43,596 nucleotides of DNA from an uncultured Collinsella sp. (GTDB lineage: Bacteria; Actinomycetota; Coriobacteriia; Coriobacteriales; Coriobacteriaceae), in NCBI GenBank assembly GCA_900542965.1, contig UQPY01000011.1, positions 1 to 43,596 of the forward strand, read 5' to 3'. Within the stretch, counting starts at the first letter, position 1; each line of letters starts with the position of its first letter. Of the stretch, positions 15,487-23,300 are shown piece by piece. The translations under genes and the position numbers were made by a program. The notes below the pieces were generated by a model. The model did not search any database and was not told the DNA's origin. It worked only from the letters and a program-made list of their open reading frames with translations.

Positions 15487-16622
15487 AAGGGCTTTCACTG
15501 CAATGGCGCATAACGATTATGACGGCACTGCTCACGTGTGCGGCATGCGTGCTGACGAACTGCCTGGTCGGTTATACGGGCATGCGCTACATGGATGCCA
15601 TCGGTAGTGACATCTCGGCCTTTAACGCAACCAGCGAAAATTCGCCCCAGGCGTTCGACCCAACGAAAGCGACCCTCTATGACAAAGTCACGATCGTCGT
15701 AAACGACGCGCAGGAGTCTTTTGGCACGACAACCTGGTGCATCACGGCTGGAGTCACACTCCTTGGCGGCGCGCTGGCATACTTTGCGAGCGGCCGTGCA
15801 CTCAAACCGCTACGGGCTTTTGCAGCCCAGGTTGAGCGTGTGCGGCCTGACAACCTAAGCGAAATCGGACTCAGTGAAGATGTGCCCACCGAGCTACAGC
15901 GATGCAGCGCCTCTTTCAACGACATGATCGCCCGTCTTGGCGAAGGGTTCTCTGCGCAGCGTCAGTTTACCGGCAACGCCGCACACGAGCTGCGCACCCC
16001 GCTCGCCCTTATGCAAGCACAGATTGAACTTTTCATCTCCGAGCACTCCGGTTTGCAACCCGAAACAGCCGAGCTGCTCGGCCTGCTACAAGAACAAACC
16101 GAGCGCATGTCTCGAATGACCAAGGTATTGCTCGAGATGAGTGAGCTCCGCAGCGTTCCCTGCGAGGACAATATTGAACTTGGCCCCCTGTCCGAAGAAG
16201 TCCTCACCGACCTCGCTCCGCTTGCCGAGCATAAAGACATCGTCCTCAATTGCAGTGGGGGCGCTTTGATAATCGGAAGCGACACGCTCCTCTATCGGCT
16301 GGTGTTTAACCTGGTCGAGAATGCCATCCGTTACAGCCGCCCCGGCTCGACTGTCAACGTCTCCATCTGCGACAACGACAGTCACGTGTTCCTGCGAGTC
16401 GAGGACCAGGGTCCGGGAATACCCAAGCAGTACCGTGAGAGCATCTTCCAGCCGTTCTTTCGCCTGGATAAATCCCGCAGCAGGGCATACGGCGGCGCAG
16501 GACTCGGACTAGCGCTCGTTTGGGAGATTGCAGCTCTTCACGGTGGCACGGTAGAGGTCGAAGCAAGTTCCGAGAACGGAACCGTGATGCTCGTGACCCT
16601 CTCAAAGGGGGCCACCACGTGA
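15483..16622 (+). CDS. Membrane sensor histidine kinase
   Basis: This 379-residue EnvZ/PhoQ-type kinase has membrane helices at about 9-30 and 84-104 flanking a small extracellular sensor of about 50 residues. A HAMP-like segment, the dimerization helix with H-box NAAHELRTPLALM (His168), N-box LVFNLVENAIRYS, G1 DQGPGIP, F-box and G2 GAGLGLAL follow. It should autophosphorylate at His168 and pass phosphate to the regulator encoded just upstream. The extracellular loop lacks cysteines, so redox sensing, if any, is not through a disulfide there. The adjacent redox operon suggests an envelope-stress or electron-acceptor signal, which is inference. Confidence 0.92.
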   Translation: MKGLSLQWRITIMTALLTCAACVLTNCLVGYTGMRYMDAIGSDISAFNATSENSPQAFDPTKATLYDKVTIVVNDAQESFGTTTWCITAGVTLLGGALAYFASGRALKPLRAFAAQVERVRPDNLSEIGLSEDVPTELQRCSASFNDMIARLGEGFSAQRQFTGNAAHELRTPLALMQAQIELFISEHSGLQPETAELLGLLQEQTERMSRMTKVLLEMSELRSVPCEDNIELGPLSEEVLTDLAPLAEHKDIVLNCSGGALIIGSDTLLYRLVFNLVENAIRYSRPGSTVNVSICDNDSHVFLRVEDQGPGIPKQYRESIFQPFFRLDKSRSRAYGGAGLGLALVWEIAALHGGTVEVEASSENGTVMLVTLSKGATT

Positions 16623-16652
16623 TCCGACTGTCCAGGGGCCCCACTCGGCATT

Positions 16653-16945
16653 GTGAAACGCGTCCCAAAACTTGGACATGAGAAATGGGAGGCAGTTCGC
16701 ATCTATGCCGAGGACGAAATCCTGGCGGGGATTCAGGATGCGCAGAGGAAGCTTACGGCAGAAAACCCCGACAGAGTCGTGACCGTCGGCGGCAACTGTA
16801 TGGTGTCGCTTGCCCTCTTCGATTGCCTGCACGGGAAATACGAGAACGTTGGAATCGTCTGGATCTATGCGCATCCGGATGTATCCACGCTGAATGATGA
16901 CTACCCCAACGCTCACGCCATGGTACTTGGCAGCCTTTTGGGAGA
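16653..16945 (+). pseudogene. Arginase-family fragment
   Basis: About 95 residues resemble the middle of an arginase/agmatinase: RVVTVGGNCMVSLALFDCLHGKYENVGIVWIYAHPDVSTLNDDYPNAHAMVLGSLLGE. The family needs GGD/GGN-H/C and WxDAHxD to hold two manganese ions; here the first metal Asp is Tyr (WIYAHPD). The N-terminal third and the entire C-terminal half, with the remaining ligands, are missing. The frame then runs into sequence that fits an unrelated gene on the other strand. It is therefore a decayed, rearranged remnant and not expected to be active. Confidence 0.7.
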
Positions 16946-17229
16946 AAGTCATCCCGGTCTTCGGCGGCGAATAACGCGAATGTCCGCAGGCAGACTCCAA
17001 CCTGTGCGCGGAGAAGCTGGGCGACGCAAACAAGATTCCTCGACTCGAGCATGGAGATGAATCCGTCTATCAGTCTCATCGCATACTCAGAGGAGGATGC
17101 CAGATATAGATCCCATTGGGTAAAGTCGCCGTTCATGAAGGGAATCACTGCATTGCGCTCGGCGACTCTCAAGGCACTCAGGCTTTGTTCTATTTTCCCA
17201 GCTTCTTGTTTGAACTGTTCGCTATCCAA
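16946..17229 (-). pseudogene. Truncated gene of an unassigned helical family
   Basis: The minus-strand frame from ATG 17229 gives about 92 residues, including AERNAVIPFMNGDFTQWDLYLASSSEYAMRLIDGFISMLESRNLVCVAQLLRAQVGVCLRTFALFAAED. The RLIDGFISMLESRN..CAAPLLR-type pattern recurs in bacterial proteins of unknown function. Downstream the frame enters sequence antisense to the arginase fragment, so the C-terminal part has been lost at a junction near 16945. I do not assign a function. Confidence 0.5.
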
Positions 17230-17642
17230 AATGCCCCCAAATGCCGGCTTCTCAACAAATCAAAAAAGCAAGAGAGACAGAGATTAGGTTCATGCTCCAC
17301 TGAACCCGCGCTTCCAGTCGAGACACTCCTCCTCGAAGATCTCCCCGGAGTCCCGTCTCTCGCGCCCCTCACGGAACTGTCCATATCAGTGTAGCCAATC
17401 CAAGCACAGCCCCACCGCACGGCCCAGTCGCTTCCGGTCCTGCGTGGCCCCGTGAAGGCGGAAGGGCGTGGCTGTCGTCATCGCGCTCCTTTCTCCTCGT
17501 ACTTCTTTGGGCATGCGTCACGGGCCCCCGCGCGGCGCTGAGAGCAAATCGGCGCAGGCTTGGGGTCAGTTGCGTAGAGGTTGAGGTTCGGGTTTCGCCG
17601 GCTTACGCAGCTTGGCGGGCAGAGCGCCCGGGCTCGCTGCGC
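17230..17642. other. Intergenic debris with little coding signal
   Basis: No protein family is recognisable. The one start with a good ribosome site is the 31-codon frame at 17386-17481. The rest is probably remnant sequence downstream of the truncated DUF4097-like gene. Confidence 0.4.
17386..17481 (-). CDS. Possible 31-residue open frame
   Basis: ATG 17481 follows AAAGGAG by 4 bases and encodes a basic peptide ending GRAVGLCLDWLH. The tail faintly recalls the LCLEC ending of CXXC mini-proteins, but the second Cys and the membrane helix are absent. It may equally be the start of a lost gene. Weak call. Confidence 0.2.
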   Translation of the reverse strand: MTTATPFRLHGATQDRKRLGRAVGLCLDWLH

Positions 17643-17897
17643 CTAGGGCGCGGCGGGATTCGCGACGTCGGAGGTGTCGATCTCGCCCAGATTGGCGAGC
17701 TGGCTGATGAACGGGATATTCTCGTGTTCGTCCACCTCGACGCCGCCGAGCACGATGGCGCTGTCGCGCGTGTCGATTTGGGTTGTGAACACGGCCGGGT
17801 CGAAACCCGAAGCGATAAAGCCAATGCCCGCGAGGACAACACCCGCGGCAACGAGCCCGCCCGCCACGGCGAGGTAGATCTTCTTCGCGCTGGTCAT
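17643..17897 (-). CDS. Short membrane-anchored protein, truncated DUF4097-like
   Basis: This 84-residue protein has a signal-anchor helix (IYLAVAGGLVAAGVVLAGIGFIASGF). About 50 residues follow: DPAVFTTQIDTRDSAIVLGGVEVDEHENIPFISQLANLGEID. PadR-DUF1700 operons normally end with a DUF4097-type beta-helix membrane protein of 250-300 residues. This gene sits in that place and has the right start, but stops before any beta-repeat domain. ATG 17897 has AAAGGAG 8 bases before it. It is either a truncated relic or a reduced version. Confidence 0.5.
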   Translation of the reverse strand: MTSAKKIYLAVAGGLVAAGVVLAGIGFIASGFDPAVFTTQIDTRDSAIVLGGVEVDEHENIPFISQLANLGEIDTSDVANPAAP

Positions 17898-17912
17898 GGT
17901 ACTCACTCCTTT

Positions 17913-18536
17913 CTACGCCGCGAGATGCGCGGCAGCGCCGCCCTTCTCGCCCTTACCCTTCCAGAAGGGCGAGGCGGCCTTCCTCGCCCAGAGCGCCGAG
18001 AGGCGCGCAATTTGTTTTGAGGCGGCCCAAGCGCCAGCACCAACGAAGAGCGCCACGCCGACGAGGCCGAGCCCCACGCCCGCCGAGACGAAGGCGTACG
18101 GGAAGTGGCCGATGGTGACGCCGCTTACGGCAAGCAGGAGCTCAACTACGCCCACGCCCCCGAGTGCCGCCGCGACGATCCACACGCAGAGTGCCAGCAG
18201 CCAGATGCAGATATAGACCGTGACGGCCACGGCGGCGAAGGCGGCGAGCAGCGGCACCCACACCGGGGAGCCCACGATGGCCAGCACCCACAGCAGCGCG
18301 GTGCCGCGCCGGCGCGTCTTCGCGATCGCGCGCGGCACGGCGGGCAGATCGTCGAGCGTGGCCTCGGCAACCTCGCCGGGGGCGCCCATGGCGGCCACGG
18401 CCTCCTCCTCGCTCATACCGTCCTCCATGCGGTCGGCGATGGCCTCCGCATAGAACGCTTTGGTCTCCTCCATCTGCTCGGCCGGCAGGCAGGCGAGCAG
18501 CTCGCCCAACCGGCCCAGAAACTCATCGCGCGTCAT
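17913..18536 (-). CDS. DUF1700-family membrane protein
   Basis: This 207-residue protein starts with a soluble helical domain, MTRDEFLGRLGELLACLPAEQMEETKAFYAEAIADRMEDGMSEEEAVAAMGAPGEVA, the hallmark of DUF1700 (a DUF1700/DUF1129-like helical bundle). Three or four hydrophobic helices follow, and a basic tail. Such proteins are encoded beside PadR regulators and take part in envelope or cell-shape stress responses, with the precise role undefined. ATG 18536 overlaps the end of the PadR gene by 14 bases, so translation is coupled. Its G+C-rich codon use stands out from the AT-richer genes nearby. Confidence 0.8.
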   Translation of the reverse strand: MTRDEFLGRLGELLACLPAEQMEETKAFYAEAIADRMEDGMSEEEAVAAMGAPGEVAEATLDDLPAVPRAIAKTRRRGTALLWVLAIVGSPVWVPLLAAFAAVAVTVYICIWLLALCVWIVAAALGGVGVVELLLAVSGVTIGHFPYAFVSAGVGLGLVGVALFVGAGAWAASKQIARLSALWARKAASPFWKGKGEKGGAAAHLAA

Positions 18537-18843
18537 GGTGCGCCCCCTCAACGTATGCGTAAATCTCCCGTACGGACGGCCACTCGGCCAGGAACTCCTC
18601 GATGCGCGCTCGCCCGTCGTCCGTGATGCGGTAGTACCGGCGCAGCCGCCCGTTGTGCTCGGCGGAGCGCGCCGTGATGCACCCGGCCTTCTCCAGGCGC
18701 TTGAGCAGCGGGTAGAGCGTCGACTCCGTGAGCCCCATGCTCGCCGGTACGTCCTTCACGATCTGGTAGCCGTAGGACTCCTCGCCGGAGACGGCCGCGA
18801 GCACGCAGGCCTCCAGGAAGCCGCGCTTCATCTGTGCCTCCAT
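18523..18843 (-). CDS. PadR-family transcription regulator
   Basis: This 106-residue winged-helix regulator has KRGFLEACVLAAVSGEESYGYQIVKDV, then LTESTLYPLLKRLEKAGCI (recognition helix) and the wing RRYYRITDDGRARIEEF, the standard PadR order, with a short C-terminal dimer helix. ATG 18843 has AGGAGG 7 bases before it. It leads an operon with DUF1700 and a truncated third gene. Repeated CTATAC motifs just upstream suggest autorepression. PadR proteins commonly respond to phenolics, drugs or membrane-active compounds, but the ligand here is unknown. Confidence 0.88.
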   Translation of the reverse strand: MEAQMKRGFLEACVLAAVSGEESYGYQIVKDVPASMGLTESTLYPLLKRLEKAGCITARSAEHNGRLRRYYRITDDGRARIEEFLAEWPSVREIYAYVEGAHHDAR

Positions 18844-18860
18844 CCGCACACCTCCTCTCG

Positions 18861-18890
18861 TCATATACTATGCTATACACACTATACGAT
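18861..18890. promoter_or_regulatory. AT-rich PadR operator/promoter region
   Basis: Directly upstream of padR are repeated ACTAT/CTATAC units, including CTATAC-ACA-CTATAC as 9-base-spaced direct repeats. They stand out in GC-rich surroundings and would contain the -10 region on the minus strand. PadR binding is inferred. Confidence 0.4.
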
Positions 18891-19183
18891 GCAAGGTATT
18901 AGACGTCAACTCTCATCGTGAAGATTCTCCGGCCCCTGCGCGCTGCGAACGTGATGTCGCGGGGCGGTTGGCATTATGCATGAAACGTCAAGTAACGCTC
19001 TTTTGATACACTTCCGCTCGGCCCCATATGCCTTGTACAACGCCCTCTTCGACCTCGGGTTCAAGAGAGCCGCTAGTCTTCCTTTATACGTTCGGCATAA
19101 TCGTAGGCGATACCCACAAATTCCAGTCCCGAGTAACAGGAGTACAATTGCTGCCATTGTTGCCAGCTGTTGGGAGATGGAAG
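18891..19183. other. Intergenic region between padR and the LuxR-type gene
   Basis: The frame of the LuxR-type gene is open back to about 19028, but the translation there is Ser/Thr/Pro-rich without family character. An AACAGGAGTACAA-TTG ribosome-site/start at 19147 is an alternative start for that gene. Nothing else is recognised. Confidence 0.4.
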
Positions 19184-20188
19184 ATGGACTGCGATGGCTA
19201 CCCATGCGTTCCCATGCCGTTGATGTGTGCCGCCTTTGTGCCAGGGCAGATTGACGCTGCGGTTGCAGGCATTTCCAACCCCGATTCGCGCGCCATCGCC
19301 ACGGCAGAAGCGCTGTACTTTCGCGGACAGGCTACGCTCGCCGCCGAGACAGCACGCCCCTATCTTGACGCCACCGACCCCGCACTGCGCTATTCCGCAT
19401 GCTTTATCTGCGGATACGCCAGTCTGTCGCTCAACCGTATCGCCGACGCCCGCCGGTGCCTTGCCGGCATCCTCGATATGCCGGCCGACGAGGAATCGCC
19501 CGCCATCCACGCCATGCATATCCTGTTCGCCTCGGCCGCGAGCGTCCTGCTGCACTTGCCTTCCCCGTATTCTGCCGAAGAGTTTTATCCACTTGCGGCG
19601 CATCTGCCCGAAGGCCTGCGCCTGTTCGCCAGCTACGTGATGGCGCACGCCTTGTATCTGCGCGGCGAATACGGCCGCAGCCTAGGCATGGCGGAAAATG
19701 CCCTGATCATGAAACAGGGAAGCTATCCGATCTCGGAACTGTTCCTGCACCTGGCAGCCTCCATGGCATGCATGAGCCTCAAGGACATCGACGCCGCAAA
19801 AACGCACTTCGGAGCTGCTTGGAACATTGCGCGTCCCGACGGCCTTATTGAGCTCATTGGCGAGCACCACGGTCTTTTACAGGGGCTCATCGAGGCGTGC
19901 CTAAAAACGCAATACCCTGACGACTTCGCGCGCATCATCGAGATCACGTATCGATTCAGCTACGGTTGGCGGCGCATCCACAACCCCGATTCGGGCGAGG
20001 ACGTAGCCGACGATCTAACGACCACAGAATTCACCATGGCCATGCTCGCCTGTCGTGGGTGGACCAACGCCGAAATCGCTCGTTATATGGGCGTGTCGCC
20101 GGGCACCGTCAAAAACCGCCTATCCGGCGTATACGCAAAGCTTGGCATCGGCACACGCGCCGAGCTGGTCGCGCATATGTTGCGTTAG
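19184..20188 (+). CDS. LuxR-type helix-turn-helix regulator with helical sensor half
   Basis: This protein of about 334 residues has an Ala-rich, TPR-like helical N-terminal region of about 260 residues (repeated ARRCLAGILDM, ALYLRGEYGRSLGMAENALIM and SMACMSLKDIDAAKTHFGAAW units). It ends in a GerE/LuxR DNA-binding domain, LTTTEFTMAMLACRGWTNAEIARYMGVSPGTVKNRLSGVYAKLGI, close to the C-terminus. This layout is common in Coriobacteriia LuxR regulators. ATG 19184 is preceded by GGGAGATGGAAG; an upstream TTG at 19147 with AGGAG is possible. The giant exported protein starts 156 bases downstream in the same direction and may be its target or co-transcribed partner. Confidence 0.7.
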   Translation: MDCDGYPCVPMPLMCAAFVPGQIDAAVAGISNPDSRAIATAEALYFRGQATLAAETARPYLDATDPALRYSACFICGYASLSLNRIADARRCLAGILDMPADEESPAIHAMHILFASAASVLLHLPSPYSAEEFYPLAAHLPEGLRLFASYVMAHALYLRGEYGRSLGMAENALIMKQGSYPISELFLHLAASMACMSLKDIDAAKTHFGAAWNIARPDGLIELIGEHHGLLQGLIEACLKTQYPDDFARIIEITYRFSYGWRRIHNPDSGEDVADDLTTTEFTMAMLACRGWTNAEIARYMGVSPGTVKNRLSGVYAKLGIGTRAELVAHMLR

Positions 20189-20344
20189 CGACCGGACTAC
20201 CAAGCGCATCGAACGCGTTCCGGAACCCGGCGCTTTCGCACGCTCAAATTGGACATTTTGGCCATCGAACGGCACTACCGCCACGTAGCGCCTTCTCGCA
20301 AAATTGGATTATTTCCACCGATACCTGCGGGATGGGAGCCAAAG

Positions 20345-23300
20345 ATGCTTGATCGCCGTTCGTTACTTGTTGCCGGAGCGTCCTCGCTGGCGAGCATTAT
20401 GTTGCCGCGCGTGCCGGGAAGCGCAAACGCCTTCATATTGCCGTTCGCCCCCGCCGAGGCATACGCCGACGAAGATGATCCCTTCAAGGTCTTGGTTCTC
20501 TCGCGCACCATGTTTGGTGTGGTCGTGGTCGACGTCGCCAACAAGAATACGCCCATCACGGGTGCCCAGGTCACGCTCACATCGCGCTATGCCGCAGGCA
20601 AGCAGCTCACCGCCACGACCGATGACGAAGGCACGGCCATCTTTGAGATCGCACCGCTTTCGGAAGGCTACGTGGACGAGGCAACGCTTCTCGACGTGTA
20701 CGACTTTAACGGCGGCATCTCCATTAGCATGGCAGGCTACCGCGATGCCGAGATTCCCCTCGCGCGTATCCAGGGTGGCACCGCCATAACCGCGCCCACG
20801 CGTCCGCTTTCCGACGGCGAGCCGTACTTCCGCCAGCTCACATTCGACGAATGGGACATCCAGTACGCCGACGCCACGTTTATGGCAATGCCAGCGGACG
20901 AAGCAGCAAACGACCAACCCGACACGCACGCCTTTACCGTGCAGGCACATCTGCCGCAGGGTGGACAGGCAACGCTGCACATCAACAAGGTAATGCCTGC
21001 CGCGGGCAGCTCACCCGAAACCGTCACGCAAATTGGCCAAGTCAAGGCCAGTGCATCGGGCGCGGATAATCTTGCGACGTTCACGCTCGAAGACACGTTC
21101 CTCGATGCAGCGTCAAACCTTCTGGAAGAAGGGTGCAAGCTGCGCTTTGTGCTCGACTACCAGGGCAAAACCTACACGCTCTCATCCCCCATGGCCGTTG
21201 TCACCGCGCCGGCCGCAAAGGCGGAATCGGGCTCGACCACTATCGTCCCCACTACCATGGACCAAGAGGTCACTCCGTTTGATTTCCCAGCGGCGTTTCC
21301 CGGCATCGGCGGCAATAAGTTCACGTGCTGGATGCCCTCGTTCCCCATTTTGTTCGATTTCTCTTTTGCCGGGTACGTGCTGTTTGGCGGAGGATACAAA
21401 CCGGTCGGCTACATGAACGATTCGGGCAACCCTGATCCGGAATACTGGAAGAAATCGCCGCGCGAGTCGGGCGCCAAGCAGGCAAACCGCTACCTCGACG
21501 AGATGGAGGGGAAGTGGAATCAGTACAAGAGTATGAGTGCCGGTTCGGGAACCGATCCAAGAAATACCAAGCTCCTTCGCCACCATTGCACGCCGCTGTT
21601 CACGATGGATATCGCCACACAGCTGTATGGCTCGCTCGCCTACGATTGGGTGGGCAAAACCTGGGGCAACAACAACGATCCCGCATACGGCAATATTAAG
21701 GCTCTCTTCCAGGTAAGAACCGACCTCAATTGGACCGAGCAGTTTACCCTAGGACCGGTGCCGTTTTTCCTAAACGTCAACCCCTGGGTGCTGGCGAAGC
21801 TGGCGCTCGCCGTGGGTGCCCACACGCACGGCAGCGGCGCGGCGTTTTTTAAAAACATTTCGCTCGACTATTCAAACACCTCGGGCTCGTTCACCATCCA
21901 GATTGGGCTTGCCGTCACCTTTGGCGCCGGCGTTGCAGGCGTCGCTTCGTCTGCCGTGCGCGGCGCCGCATCCCTCACGCTGTTCATTGGGTACGAGAAG
22001 GCAGATGGACACCAGCTTCCGCGACTGCGCGTAGGTGCTGACGTCGATGTCGATGTGATACTCCAATTCGTAATGTTCAAGTGGACCACCAAGGCTTGGT
22101 CGGGGTCGTGGCCCACACTCCTCGATTCGTGGAATATGTCGGTGAACAATGGCAACCAGTATGTGCTCCAGCGCTCTGAGCTCGCATTGGGTGGAGATAC
22201 GCCTTACACGTTGGATGCCTGCTTCGGCACGCCCGGCAACATCGAGGCGGGCGGCGTGCCGCAATTTATCGCATCGGCCACCATCGTCACCAACGCCGAG
22301 CTGCTCGCACGCGCCGAGGTTAAGGCCACTGCCGTAAACGTCGCGCCTGTCGTGCGCGATTGGGATCAAGCGGTCACGCGCATTGAGCTCGAGGCAGATG
22401 CAGAAAGCGACGACACGGGACAGATCGAGCATTTCGTCCATGCACTGATAGGGAACGGCGAAAACGCCGCGTCGATGTACGAGTACACCTATATCGGGCA
22501 GGCGACGAACGCTGTTGCGGACCCCAACGCCAATTCTGTTGGTGTATCGGAGGACGAGCGTGGCGGCATCAAGCCCTCGAGCGACAACGTGCTGTTTACT
22601 GGCGTGCTCAGCGAAGCCCACATGAAGCTGGCAATGATTGCCGGCGTAGAATGCCTGTTCCGTATCGCCTCGGTGCGCTACGGCGACAATGGCCGCTCGC
22701 GCCTGGTGGTGCACACAAAGGCAAACGGCACGTGGTCCGCTCCCGCGCCCGTGGACTTTCCCCTTGGGTTTGGCGAGGGCGACGTGGAGCGCGACGGCAT
22801 ATACGATTACGACTTCGACGTGGTGGAATACACGGACGGAAGAGGAAACCAGGACGCCTACGTGCTGCTGGTCTCGGGCGAGCGCCCCGACGGCGACAAC
22901 ACCCTTTTCGATGCGGCGAGCACATCCGGCATACTGTCCGTTGTGCGCCTGCGCATAAGCAACGGCGGAGTTCGCGTGGTGTCGCATACGTCATGGCGCA
23001 GCATCTCGCGCGGCCGCCTGCAAGAGGATGGCTACCATTGCCTGCAGTGCCCGCGTATCACGGTGGGCAAGACGCTGGTCGACGGGCGCCTGTCGGGTGC
23101 CTACCTCCACCGCCGCGGAACCACCGCAGAAAAGGCGCTCGGCAGCGAGGCTGAGGTTGCGCTGGAGTGCTTTACCCTGTGGTCGGACGTTTCGGGCGAC
23201 AGCCTGACGTTCCGCCAAGTTCTCCGCTTTCCGCAAGCACCGTCGAGTATCGAGCTGGGCGAGCCCGAGAATATCAACGGCAAAATGGTGGTGCCCGTTG

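Noticed and set aside
21872..22987. A 371-codon minus-strand frame inside the giant exported protein gene
   Set aside because: No family features and no ribosome site; shadow of GC-rich coding sequence.
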